Below, piece after piece: positions 34,538 to 42,472 of a stretch of 64,000 nucleotides of DNA; position 1 is the stretch's first letter, and each line of letters opens with the position of its first letter. Source of the stretch: Leifsonia shinshuensis (GTDB lineage: Bacteria > Actinomycetota > Actinomycetes > Actinomycetales > Microbacteriaceae); assembly GCF_022606355.1 (NCBI RefSeq), contig NZ_JAHHZQ010000004.1, forward strand, positions 124,001 to 188,000. The letters run 5' to 3'. The notes below the pieces were generated by a model. The model saw only the letters and a program-made list of their open reading frames with translations, did no database searches and was not told where the DNA came from. The position numbers and the translations under genes are program-made.

Positions 34538-35691
34538 CGGTTCGGCGTCGCGAGGAACAGCGTCCCCGCACCGCCGACGACCGACAGCCTGAGCTCGTCC
34601 TCCGTCACCACGGCGGCCTCCCCGCGCGTCAGGCGCAGCGCCTCCGTCGCGCCCTCGACCTCGAGGTCGCCGGCCGTGCAGAGGACGATCGCGGTGCCGG
34701 GCAGCCCGACGGAGGCCGACGGCACGTCCCCGCCCACCTCGATGCGGGTGAGCCGGAAGTCGGGGACGTCGGGGACGAACTCCTCGACACCGGGCGCCGG
34801 GCGCTCGCGCACCATCGGCGTCACGGCGAAGGGCGCGAAGTCGAGGATGCGCACCAGCTCGGGGACGTCGATCCGCTTGGGGGTGAGACCGCCGCGCAGC
34901 ACGTTGTCGGAGGCCGCCATCAGCTCGATGCCGAGCCCGCGCAGGTAGGCGTGGATGTTACCGGCGGGCAGGTAGAGCGCGTCGCCTGGCCTCAGGGCGA
35001 CGCGGTTGAGGAGCAGGGCGAGCACGATGCCCGGGTCGCCGGGGAAGGCGGCGGCCAGCATCCGGACGGTGTCGGCGTCGACGCCGTCGGCCTCCCGAGC
35101 CGCGGCGACGACCGCGTCGACCACCTCGGCGACCTCGGGCGCCCCGCCGAGCAGCCACTCGGTCGCGCCGCGGAGCACCTCGGCCGGCGGCCCGACGAGT
35201 GTCGCGGCGAACGCGGCGACCGCCGGGTCATCGCCGGCGAGTCGTTCCAGCGCTGCACGGCTGTCGGCCGGCTCGCGGAAGCCGCACAGGGCGTCGAACG
35301 GGTCGGAGAGGGCGAAGATCATCTCCGGCTTGTGGAAGGGGTCCTTGTAGTTGCGCTCCGGCGAGTCGGGCGCGAGACCCTCCGCGTTCTCGCGCTGGAA
35401 TCCCGCGCGCGCCTGTGCGGACGACGGGTGCGCCTGCAGCGACAGCGGGCTCGCAGCGGCGAGCACCTTGAGCAGGTAGGGCAGTCTGCCGGCGGCCTCC
35501 TGCCAGGCGGCCAGGTCGGTCGCGCCGTCGGTCTGCGTGGAGTCGAGGATCCGGGAGGGGGAGCCGGGATGCGCGCCCAGCCACAGTTCCGCCTCCGGCG
35601 CACCGCTGGGCGTCGTGCCGAGGAGGCCGGCGATCGCCGTGGTGGATCCCCATGCGTAATCGCGCGGGGTGTTGCCGATGCGCACAAACAT
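34534..35691 (-). CDS. manA: Mannose-6-phosphate isomerase, type I
   Basis: A 385-residue zinc enzyme interconverting fructose-6-phosphate and mannose-6-phosphate. It starts MFVRIGNTPRDYAWGS and has the metal ligands in QAHPS near residue 99, in HKPEM near 135 and in GNIHAYLRG near 255; DNVLRGGLTPKRID is a further family mark. Length is normal for type I PMI. The start ATG 35691 has GAAGGGAAG about 8 bases upstream; the open frame continues upstream without conserved sequence. It feeds mannose metabolism with manB (44651), as in mycobacteria. Confidence 0.92.
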   Translation of the reverse strand: MFVRIGNTPRDYAWGSTTAIAGLLGTTPSGAPEAELWLGAHPGSPSRILDSTQTDGATDLAAWQEAAGRLPYLLKVLAAASPLSLQAHPSSAQARAGFQRENAEGLAPDSPERNYKDPFHKPEMIFALSDPFDALCGFREPADSRAALERLAGDDPAVAAFAATLVGPPAEVLRGATEWLLGGAPEVAEVVDAVVAAAREADGVDADTVRMLAAAFPGDPGIVLALLLNRVALRPGDALYLPAGNIHAYLRGLGIELMAASDNVLRGGLTPKRIDVPELVRILDFAPFAVTPMVRERPAPGVEEFVPDVPDFRLTRIEVGGDVPSASVGLPGTAIVLCTAGDLEVEGATEALRLTRGEAAVVTEDELRLSVVGGAGTLFLATPNR

Positions 35692-35721
35692 CCGTCGTCT
35701 TCCCTTCGATCCGGTTAGACC

Positions 35722-35727
35722 AAAGTA
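35722..35727 (-). promoter_or_regulatory. -10 element of manA
   Basis: The minus strand reads TACTTT, predicting a leader of about 24 bases that contains the GAAGGGAAG ribosome binding site. Confidence 0.35.
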
Positions 35728-35759
35728 CCAATCGCGTTGCCGCGCCCCGGACCGTTCCC

Positions 35760-35765
35760 TAGGCT
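35760..35765 (+). promoter_or_regulatory. -10 element of the acyl-CoA dehydrogenase gene
   Basis: TAGGCT on the plus strand predicts a leader of about 32 bases ending in ATGGAGCACAC before the ATG at 35804. Confidence 0.4.
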
Positions 35766-35803
35766 GACGACGCCTCTGCCCGACCGGACGCAATGGAGCA
35801 CAC

Positions 35804-36982
35804 ATGTCCTTCGAGACCCTCGCCAGCGACTTCTACGGCTTCGAGAACCTCCTCACCGAGCGTGAGAAGGACTTCCTCGCGAATCTGCGCGCCCGCCTGG
35901 AGGGCGAGATCAAGCCGATCGTCAACGAGTACTGGGAGCGCGCCGAGTTCCCGCACCAGATCATCGAGGTGCTGCACGGCGCCGGTGCGATCGGCCTGGG
36001 CTTCGCCGAGACGGCGCCGTTCGAGAACTCGGCTGTCTTCCGCGGCTGGGTGGCGCTCGAGCTCGCCCGTGTCGACGCCTCGGTCAGCACCTACGTCGGC
36101 GTGCAGAACGGCCTGGCGCTCGGCGCCATCGGCGTCTGCGGGTCTGCGGAGCAGCGGGCGCAGTGGCTGCCCAAGCTGGCGAGCGGGGAGGTGCTCGGCG
36201 CGTTCGGGCTCACCGAGCCCGACTCCGGCTCCGACTCGGCGCAGGGGCTGCGCACCGTCGCCACCCGCGACGGCGACGACTGGATCCTCAACGGATCCAA
36301 GCGCTGGATCGGCAACGCGACGTTCAGCGACATCACCGTGATCTGGGCGAAGAGCGCGGAGGACGGCCAGGTCAAGGGCTTCATCGTCCCGACGAGCACG
36401 CCCGGCTACACCGCGACGAAGATCGAGGGCAAGCAGTCGCTGCGCATCGTCCAGAACGCCGACATCACCCTGGAGAACGTCCGGGTGCCCGAGTCGCTGC
36501 GCCTGCAGAACGCGAACAGCTTCCGCGACACCGCCGCCGTGCTGCGGTTGACCCGCGCGGAGGTCGCCTGGGCCGCCGTGGGCGTCGCGGTCGGCGCCTA
36601 CGAGGCCGCCCTGCGCTACGCGAAGGAGCGTGTGCAGTTCGGCAAGCCGATCGCCAAGCACCAGCTGATCCAGGACCTCCTGGTGAAGTCGATCGGCGAC
36701 ATCACCGCCTCCATCGCCCTGTGCACGCGTGTCTCGCAGATGCTCGACGACGACGAGCAGCGCGACGAGCACTCGGCCCTCGCGAAGGCGTTCGCGACCG
36801 CGCGGATGCGCGAGACCGTCGCCCGCTGCCGCGAGTTGATGGGCGGCAACGGCATCGTGATCGACTACGACGTCGCCCGGTTCTTCGCCGACGCGGAGGC
36901 CCTCTACTCGTACGAGGGCACCCGCGAGATGAACACGCTCATCGTGGGACGGGCGATCACCGGAGAGGCCGCGTTCGTCTGA
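35804..36982 (+). CDS. Acyl-CoA dehydrogenase, glutaryl-CoA dehydrogenase-like
   Basis: A 392-residue FAD enzyme. FGLTEPDSGSDSAQGLRT is the first acyl-CoA dehydrogenase signature and RELMGGNGIVIDYDVAR the second. The catalytic Glu lies in YSYEGTREMNTLIVGRAITG, the position and wording of glutaryl-CoA dehydrogenases. KERVQFGKPIAKHQLIQD is the FAD-binding helix region. TTPase or electron-transfer partners are not adjacent. The gene stands alone between manA and a small membrane protein, so its metabolic partner genes are elsewhere. Oxidation with or without decarboxylation cannot be decided from sequence. Confidence 0.92.
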   Translation: MSFETLASDFYGFENLLTEREKDFLANLRARLEGEIKPIVNEYWERAEFPHQIIEVLHGAGAIGLGFAETAPFENSAVFRGWVALELARVDASVSTYVGVQNGLALGAIGVCGSAEQRAQWLPKLASGEVLGAFGLTEPDSGSDSAQGLRTVATRDGDDWILNGSKRWIGNATFSDITVIWAKSAEDGQVKGFIVPTSTPGYTATKIEGKQSLRIVQNADITLENVRVPESLRLQNANSFRDTAAVLRLTRAEVAWAAVGVAVGAYEAALRYAKERVQFGKPIAKHQLIQDLLVKSIGDITASIALCTRVSQMLDDDEQRDEHSALAKAFATARMRETVARCRELMGGNGIVIDYDVARFFADAEALYSYEGTREMNTLIVGRAITGEAAFV

Positions 36983-37003
36983 CCCCGGCCGGCCGTCGGC
37001 CGC

Positions 37004-37516
37004 TCACCCCGCCCGGAGGGCGACTGCGGCCTGCGCCGAAGCGTCCCGCTCCAGCCGCAGGGCCAACCGGTGGGCGAACAGCAGCGGGATGATCCCGAGC
37101 ACGCCGAACGAGATGTCGATCAGCTGCCATCCGAGCGGGATGCCCCGCACGGCGCCGGCGATGACCGCGAGCGGCACGATGCCGGCGCACGCGATCATGC
37201 CGAACCGGAGCACCCAGATGTTCCTGACCGGATCCATCAGCGGCCCGATGAAGGCGACGGCGATGACGAGGTGCGCGAAGGCGAGCCAGTCGGTGCCGTA
37301 CGAGAGGAACGGATAGCGCGCGGTGTCCTCCAGCGCGTGGTGCACGCGGTCGACCCACTCCACGAGGCCGGGAGCGATATCAGGCGCCGGCGTCGCGTGC
37401 AGGACCTGCGATGCGAGGGAGACCTCCCAGGCCAACGGGAAGGCGGTGATGCCGCTGAGCACGAGGCCCACGATGAAGATCACGATCCAGGTGCGCGCCG
37501 CAGCGATGGTGCTCAT
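37004..37516 (-). CDS. Small integral membrane protein of unknown function
   Basis: A 170-residue protein with four predicted helices: IVIFIVGLVLSGITAFPLAW, WLAFAHLVIAVAFIGPLM, MIACAGIVPLAVIAGAV and DISFGVLGIIPLLFAHRLAL. A soluble loop of about 45 residues (PAPDIAPGLVEWVDRVHHAL) separates the first two. I do not recognise a characterised family. TAGGGT lies 6 bases before the ATG, so it is probably leaderless and divergent from galE copy 2, which has its own TAGGGT. Confidence 0.75.
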   Translation of the reverse strand: MSTIAAARTWIVIFIVGLVLSGITAFPLAWEVSLASQVLHATPAPDIAPGLVEWVDRVHHALEDTARYPFLSYGTDWLAFAHLVIAVAFIGPLMDPVRNIWVLRFGMIACAGIVPLAVIAGAVRGIPLGWQLIDISFGVLGIIPLLFAHRLALRLERDASAQAAVALRAG

Positions 37517-37522
37517 GCTCCG

Positions 37523-37528
37523 ACCCTA
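37523..37528 (-). promoter_or_regulatory. -10 element of the small membrane protein gene
   Basis: The minus strand reads TAGGGT, six bases before the ATG at 37516, the leaderless spacing. Confidence 0.5.
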
Positions 37529-37567
37529 GGAGCCGGCCGCCCGCCGAGTCGTCCTCCTCGCGGACGA

Positions 37568-37573
37568 TAGGGT
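37568..37573 (+). promoter_or_regulatory. -10 element of galE copy 2
   Basis: TAGGGT on the plus strand predicts a leader of about 33 bases containing CTGGAGG before the GTG at 37613. It faces the identical hexamer of the divergent gene. Confidence 0.45.
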
Positions 37574-37612
37574 TCTCACGACCCCCTTTTCCGCTCGAGG
37601 CTGGAGGACGCC

Positions 37613-38575
37613 GTGGCGTGGTTGGTGACCGGAGGTGCCGGATACATCGGCTCCCACGTCGTGAGGGCGTTCCGCGCTGAGGGGATCGGCGTGGTCGTCG
37701 TGGACGACCTGTCCAGCGGCCACGAGGAGTTCGTCCCGGCCGACGTGCCGTTCTACCGCGGCACCATCCTCGACGGCGACCTGCTGGAGCGCGTGTTCCG
37801 CGAGCACACGATCAGCGGTGTCGTGCACGTGGCCGGGTTCAAGTACGCCGGCGTCTCGGTCCAGCGCCCGCTGCACACCTACGAGCAGAACGTGACGGCG
37901 ACCGCCGTGCTGCTGGCGGCGATGCAGGAGGCGGGGGTCGACGCCATCGTCTTCTCGTCGTCGGCCGCGGTCTACGGAACGCCCGACGTGGAGACGGTCA
38001 CGGAGACGACGCCCAAGAGCCCGGAGTCGCCCTACGGCGAGTCCAAGCTGATCGGGGAGTGGTTGCTGCGCGACCAGGGCGTCGCCACCGGCCTCCGCCA
38101 CACCTCCCTCCGCTACTTCAACGTGGTCGGCTCCGGCGACCCGGCTCTGCGCGACACGAGCCCGCACAACCTGTTCCCGCTCGTCTTCGACGCCCTGGTC
38201 GACGGCCGCGTCCCGCGGATCAACGGCGACGACTACCCGACGCCGGACGGCACCTGTGTGCGCGACTACATCCACGTCGCCGACCTGGCCGTCTCGCACG
38301 TGGCTGCGGCCAAGCGCCTCGATGCAGGCGAGCCCGTGGAGGCCGTGTACAACCTGGGCAGCGGCGACGGTGTCAGCGTCGGCGAGATCATGTCGACGGT
38401 GGCCTCCGTGACCGGAATCGCCTTCACCCCAGAAGTGGGGCCTCGACGTCCGGGCGACCCGGCGAGGATCGTTGCCTCGGGAGAGCTCGCAGCCCGCGAC
38501 CTCGACTGGAAGATGCGCCACACCCTCGACGAGATGGTAGGCAGCGCCTGGGAAGCACGCCAGGCGGCGTCCTGA
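37613..38575 (+). CDS. galE: UDP-glucose 4-epimerase (second copy)
   Basis: A 320-residue extended SDR enzyme: TGGAGYIGSHVVRAF, FSSSAAVYGTPD, YGESK with the catalytic Tyr-xxx-Lys pair, SLRYFNVVGSGDPAL and TPDGTCVRDYIHVADLAVSH. The GTG start has GGAGG 7 bases upstream. It sits among core genes rather than in the glycan cluster, so it is the better candidate for the housekeeping GalE. The two copies share motifs but differ along their length, so they are not a recent duplication. Confidence 0.91.
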   Translation: MAWLVTGGAGYIGSHVVRAFRAEGIGVVVVDDLSSGHEEFVPADVPFYRGTILDGDLLERVFREHTISGVVHVAGFKYAGVSVQRPLHTYEQNVTATAVLLAAMQEAGVDAIVFSSSAAVYGTPDVETVTETTPKSPESPYGESKLIGEWLLRDQGVATGLRHTSLRYFNVVGSGDPALRDTSPHNLFPLVFDALVDGRVPRINGDDYPTPDGTCVRDYIHVADLAVSHVAAAKRLDAGEPVEAVYNLGSGDGVSVGEIMSTVASVTGIAFTPEVGPRRPGDPARIVASGELAARDLDWKMRHTLDEMVGSAWEARQAAS

Positions 38576-38577
38576 AT

Positions 38578-38605
38578 CCCGACCGGCGGGGGTAGACAGG
38601 TCGGG
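38578..38605 (+). terminator. Possible stem-loop after galE copy 2
   Basis: CCCGACC at 38578-38584 pairs with GGTCGGG at 38599-38605 across a 14-base loop. There is no T tract, so this is only a weak terminator candidate. Confidence 0.3.
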
Positions 38606-38679
38606 CGTGTCGCGATCGTTGTCGATCGTCGGCGCGTCGTGAAGTCTCGACCAGGCGTTAAGGCTTTACGATTCGCGAC

Positions 38680-38708
38680 TTGACTGAATCGAATGACAAC
38701 GGTGTAAT
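38680..38708 (+). promoter_or_regulatory. Sigma-70-like promoter of the whiB gene
   Basis: TTGACT at 38680-38685 and TGTAAT at 38703-38708 are 17 bp apart, the ideal spacing. It is the best -35/-10 pair in the window and lies in unusually AT-rich sequence. The predicted start is near 38715, inside the inverted repeat at 38712-38734. Confidence 0.55.
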
Positions 38709-38711
38709 TAT

Positions 38712-38734
38712 TGCGACACGACAAATGTGTCGCA
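38712..38734 (+). promoter_or_regulatory. Inverted repeat at the whiB transcription start, possible operator
   Basis: TGCGACAC at 38712-38719 and GTGTCGCA at 38727-38734 are perfect inverted copies separated by 7 bases. The site covers the predicted start of transcription, where a bound repressor would block RNA polymerase. It could also fold as a hairpin in the leader RNA. The regulator is unknown; the sequence is not a standard CRP/GlxR site. Confidence 0.5.
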
Positions 38735-38760
38735 GGCAGTTCAAGGGTGGGGAGACCGAT

Positions 38761-39081
38761 ATGGCAGTTCCTGAATATCGTTCTGGGGTACCCGACGACT
38801 GGTTCATCGATCCGGTGCGACTCGGGGTTCCAGGTGTGCGAGCGGGGGTCGACGACGACAACCCTCTCGCCTGGCAGTCCGACGCCTTGTGCGCGCAGAC
38901 GGATCCCGAGGCGTTCTTCCCCGAGAAGGGCGGCTCGACGCGTGACGCGAAGCGGATCTGCACCTCGTGCGAGGTCCGGTCCCAGTGCCTCGAATACGCC
39001 CTCTCGAACGACGAGCGTTTCGGCATCTGGGGCGGGCTCTCGGAGCGCGAGCGTCGCAAGCTCCGCAAGCGCGCCGGCTGA
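38761..39081 (+). CDS. WhiB-family transcriptional regulator (probable WhiB2/WhmD orthologue)
   Basis: A 106-residue iron-sulfur regulator. Four cysteines, Cys44, Cys67, Cys70 and Cys76, bind the [4Fe-4S] cluster; the last three have the C-x2-C-x5-C spacing. GIWGG at 88-92 and the basic tail RERRKLRKRAG are the DNA/sigma-contact end. GGTGGGGAG lies 8 bases before the ATG at 38761; an upstream in-frame TTG at 38680 is inside the promoter. Synteny with manA, DUF3499, manB, sahH and mtrA points to WhiB2/WhmD, which controls division and cell-wall genes in relatives; orthology is inferred from context. Confidence 0.92.
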   Translation: MAVPEYRSGVPDDWFIDPVRLGVPGVRAGVDDDNPLAWQSDALCAQTDPEAFFPEKGGSTRDAKRICTSCEVRSQCLEYALSNDERFGIWGGLSERERRKLRKRAG

Positions 39082-39137
39082 CCGGGTCGAATACGCGCCG
39101 CGCCCGACGCACTACCGGGATCGGCGCAGCCCCAACT

Positions 39138-39143
39138 TAGGCT
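39138..39143 (+). promoter_or_regulatory. -10 element of the large GT2 gene
   Basis: TAGGCT is followed by 8 bases and the ATG at 39152. The message is leaderless or nearly so. Confidence 0.45.
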
Positions 39144-39151
39144 GACTCCCG

Positions 39152-42100
39152 ATGTATCCGAGAGTCACCGCCATCGTCGTCGCCCACAGCGGCGGCCCCC
39201 GCCTGCAGCGCACTCTCGACGCCATCGCGGCGCAGACCCGCCAGCCGGACGCCGTGATCGCCGTCGACTGCGCGAGCACGGACGACGCCGCACGCCTGCT
39301 GGCGGACGCCCGCCCCACCCACCTCCTCCGCAGCGGTGAGAAGCTCCCGTTCGGCACGGCCGTCTCGACCGCCGTGCGCGTCCTGCCGCCCACCTCGTCG
39401 TCCGACGAGCTGCTCTGGCTGCTCGCCCAGGACACGGCCCCCGAGCCGGAGGCCCTGCAGGCCCTGCTCGGCGCTCTCGAGGTGTCGCCGTCCGTCGCCG
39501 TGGTCGGCCCGAAGCTGGTCGACGCCGACGACGCCACGTTCATCCGCGAGTTCGGCGAGGCGATGACCCCGTTCGGAGCCTCGCTGCCGCTGGTCGAGAA
39601 CGAGCTCGACCAGGCCCAGCACGACGGGCTGAGCGACGTGCTCGCCGTGTCGTCGGCCGGCATGCTCGTGCGCCAGCCCGTCTGGGAGGCCCTCGACGGG
39701 TTCGATCCCGCCCTCCCGACCGTTGACGACGGCCTCGACTTCTGCACCAGGGCACGCCTCGCCGGCTACCGGGTGACCCTGGTCGCGCAGGCCCGCGTCG
39801 CCGTGGGCGGCGACGGCATCGCCGGTCCCAACCTGTCGCGCAAGTGGTCGGTCCGTCGCAAGCTCGCGGGGGAGCGGCGCCGTGCGCAGCTCCACCGGCG
39901 CATGGCCTACGCGCCCGGCTGGGCGGTCGTCCCGCACTGGTTGACGCTCGTGCCCCTCGCGATCCTGCGCGCGATCCTGCGGCTGTTGCGCAAGGAGCCG
40001 GGCTCGGTGAGCGGCGAGCTGGGTGCCGCGTTCCGGGTCGCGTTCTCCGGACTCGCGGTCAGCAACGCGCGCCGGCGGCTCGCGAAGGCCAAGACGGTGA
40101 CCTGGGCGGCGATCGCGCCATTGCGCATCCCGTTCGGCGATGTGCGCCGCAGCAGGGCCCTCAAACGCGAGGCGGCGCTGGTGCGCCAGCAGGGCGAGCG
40201 CCAAGATCTGGACTTTTGGGGGACCGGCGGCGGCTGGACCGTGCTGGCGGCGCTGGTCATCGGCGTCGCGCTGTTCTATCCGCTCGCGTCGTCCACGGCC
40301 ATCACGGGCGGGGGGATGCTGCCGCTCAACGCCTCCGTCGGCCAGCTCTGGGCGAACCTCGGCTACGGCTGGCGCGACATCAACCTCGGTTTCGTGGGCG
40401 CCGTCGACCCGTTCTCGGCCGTCCTCGCCGTGCTCGGCACCCTGACCTTCTGGCAGCCCAGCGCCTCCCTGGTCGGCGTCTGGCTGCTCGCGCTACCGCT
40501 CGCGGCGCTCGGGGCCTGGCTCGCGGCGGCGCGCCTCACCGTCCGCCCGACCATCCGGGCGTTCGCGGGAATCGCCTATGCGCTCGCCCCGACGCTGTTC
40601 ATCGCGCTGCAGGGCGGCCGCCCCGGGGCCGTGCTCGCCCATGTCCTGCTCCCCTGGCTCTTCTTCGCCGGTCTGGCCGCTCGCCGCTCGTGGACGGCCA
40701 GCGCGACGACGGCGCTGCTGGCCGCCGCGACCGTGGCCTGCGCCCCTGTGCTCATCCCGGCGCTCGTCGTCGCGTGGATCGCGGCCATCGGCTTCGCCGG
40801 ACGCCGGGCCGCTCGGATCGTCTTCATCCCGCTGCCCGCCGTCGTGCTGTTCGCACCGCTGGTCTGGCAGCAGGCGGCCCGCGGAGCCTGGCTCTCCGTG
40901 TTCGCCGACCCCGGCGTGGTGCTCGACGCCCGGCAGACGCCCGCCTGGCAGCTCGCACTCGGCTTCCCCGACGGCACGCTCGGCGGCTGGCACGCCATCG
41001 CCCAGACGCTGACGCTCGGCACCGGAGCCGGCAACATCCTGGTGCCGATCCTGCTCGCACCCCTCGGCATCCTGGCGATCCTCGCGCTGTTCCTCCGCGG
41101 GACCGTGCGAGCCGTCGTCGCCCTGCTCGTCGCGCTCGCGGGATTCCTGACCGCCGTTGCCGCGCTGCACCTGGAGGTCGCGGTGAGCGGCGCGACGGTC
41201 GCACCGATCTGGCCGGGCAGCGCTCTGAGCCTCTACTGGGTCGGGTTGGTCGGGGCGGCGGTGCTCGCGCTGTCCGCGCTGAAACGCGGCTCGCTGGCAC
41301 CGGCGTGGGTCGCCATGATCACCCTGGCGATCGCCGCGGTGCCCTCGGCGGTCGCCACGCACGACGGCAATGCGACCGTCACCGCCGCCGACGGCCGGAC
41401 CATGCCCGCCGTCGTGACGGCGAAGGCCGCCACCCAGCCGCGCGCGGGCACCGTGCGCATCACACCGCAGCCGGACGGCGGAATCGAAGCGGAGGTCGTC
41501 CGCGGCGCAGGGCAGACGCTCGACGGGCAGAGCACGCTGAGCTCCACGTCGCGCTCGTTGACCCCGGGCCAGCGCGAGCTCGCCACGCTCGCGGGCAACC
41601 TGTCGTCGCGCAGCGGCTACGACGCGTCGGGCGAGCTCAAGCGACTCGGAATCGACTTCGTGCTGCTCGCGCCGCCGGCGACCGCACTGAACCAGAAGCA
41701 GGCCGGCACCGAGCCGGACACCACCGCGGCCGAGGCGACCAGGACCCGAGCGAGCGTCGCCATGGACGCCGACCCGCTCCTGGTGTCCGTCGGCCAGACG
41801 ACGAGCGGGTCGCTCTGGGCATTCGATCGCGGCACCGCCGTCGTGCCTCCCGCCGCCCAGATCCCGCCGGACGCCGGTGGAATCTGGAGGCTGATCGTGC
41901 TGCTCGTGCAGGGGGTGATCGTCGGCTTCACTCTGCTGCTGGCGATCCCGACCACACGCTCGGCCGACCGGGTCTCGGAGCTCAACGCGCGCAGGCCGGA
42001 GCGCCGTCACGGCGGCGAGCCTCCCGCGGTCGAACCGGACGACGAGCCGGATCCGCCGTCGGACGGAGACGTGCCGATCGCGGAGGAGAGCCTCGACGAT

Positions 42101-42472
42101 TGGGAGGCGGAGCCTGACGAGGAGGCGGCCGTCGAGTCGTACGGCGAGGACGTCGGTTCCGTGCCCGAGGTGCCGCAGCAGGAGCAGGGGCCGGAACGCG
42201 AGCAGGCGCCCGAGGCGGAGCCGGAAACCGAGCGGGCACCCGAGCCGGACCCGGAACCCGAGCAGGCGCCAGAAGCCGAGCAGACCCCCGAAGCCGAGCA
42301 GGCGCCCGAACCCGAGCAGGCGCCCGAACCCGAGCAGGCGCCCGAACCCCGACCCGAACGTGACCTCGAGTCCGCGCCGGTGCCCGTCGGGGCGCCGACG
42401 ACCCTGGAGGACGGCCTCGATGAGACGATCATCCGACCGCGCCCGTCGACAGAGGGGAGCGATCGTGGCTGA
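39152..42472 (+). CDS. Large GT2 glycosyltransferase fused to a multi-spanning membrane domain with acidic C-terminal tail
   Basis: A 1106-residue protein. Residues 1-270 are a GT2 domain (VTAIVVAHSGGPRLQRTLDA, AVDCASTDD, LLWLLAQDTAPEPEAL, VVGPKLVDADDATFIREFG, and DGLDFCTRARLAGYRV). From about 360 to 960 there are roughly 12 helices with large outer loops. The last 130 residues are a highly acidic cytoplasmic tail built on repeats of EPEQAPE. It likely makes or extends a lipid-linked cell-envelope glycan. The product has relatives downstream of whiB2 in other actinobacteria, but no assigned reaction that I can name. The DUF5719 gene overlaps its stop by 8 bp. Confidence 0.85.
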   Translation: MYPRVTAIVVAHSGGPRLQRTLDAIAAQTRQPDAVIAVDCASTDDAARLLADARPTHLLRSGEKLPFGTAVSTAVRVLPPTSSSDELLWLLAQDTAPEPEALQALLGALEVSPSVAVVGPKLVDADDATFIREFGEAMTPFGASLPLVENELDQAQHDGLSDVLAVSSAGMLVRQPVWEALDGFDPALPTVDDGLDFCTRARLAGYRVTLVAQARVAVGGDGIAGPNLSRKWSVRRKLAGERRRAQLHRRMAYAPGWAVVPHWLTLVPLAILRAILRLLRKEPGSVSGELGAAFRVAFSGLAVSNARRRLAKAKTVTWAAIAPLRIPFGDVRRSRALKREAALVRQQGERQDLDFWGTGGGWTVLAALVIGVALFYPLASSTAITGGGMLPLNASVGQLWANLGYGWRDINLGFVGAVDPFSAVLAVLGTLTFWQPSASLVGVWLLALPLAALGAWLAAARLTVRPTIRAFAGIAYALAPTLFIALQGGRPGAVLAHVLLPWLFFAGLAARRSWTASATTALLAAATVACAPVLIPALVVAWIAAIGFAGRRAARIVFIPLPAVVLFAPLVWQQAARGAWLSVFADPGVVLDARQTPAWQLALGFPDGTLGGWHAIAQTLTLGTGAGNILVPILLAPLGILAILALFLRGTVRAVVALLVALAGFLTAVAALHLEVAVSGATVAPIWPGSALSLYWVGLVGAAVLALSALKRGSLAPAWVAMITLAIAAVPSAVATHDGNATVTAADGRTMPAVVTAKAATQPRAGTVRITPQPDGGIEAEVVRGAGQTLDGQSTLSSTSRSLTPGQRELATLAGNLSSRSGYDASGELKRLGIDFVLLAPPATALNQKQAGTEPDTTAAEATRTRASVAMDADPLLVSVGQTTSGSLWAFDRGTAVVPPAAQIPPDAGGIWRLIVLLVQGVIVGFTLLLAIPTTRSADRVSELNARRPERRHGGEPPAVEPDDEPDPPSDGDVPIAEESLDDWEAEPDEEAAVESYGEDVGSVPEVPQQEQGPEREQAPEAEPETERAPEPDPEPEQAPEAEQTPEAEQAPEPEQAPEPEQAPEPRPERDLESAPVPVGAPTTLEDGLDETIIRPRPSTEGSDRG
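42177..42355 (+). repeat. Tandem coding repeat, EPEQAPE units
   Basis: The 3-prime part of the large GT2 gene repeats an 18-base unit encoding (P)EPEQA, with variants EAEQTP and EPDPEP. The copies at about 42300-42345 are nearly identical, so length variation between strains is likely. Confidence 0.7.

Noticed and set aside
27683-38575. The two galE genes as a recent duplication
   Set aside because: They share only the family motifs; loops and C-termini differ clearly, so they are separate lineages.
38680-38760. Upstream TTG start for the WhiB protein
   Set aside because: It coincides with the -35 element of the likely promoter. The ATG at 38761 has GGTGGGGAG at good spacing and gives a normal WhiB length.
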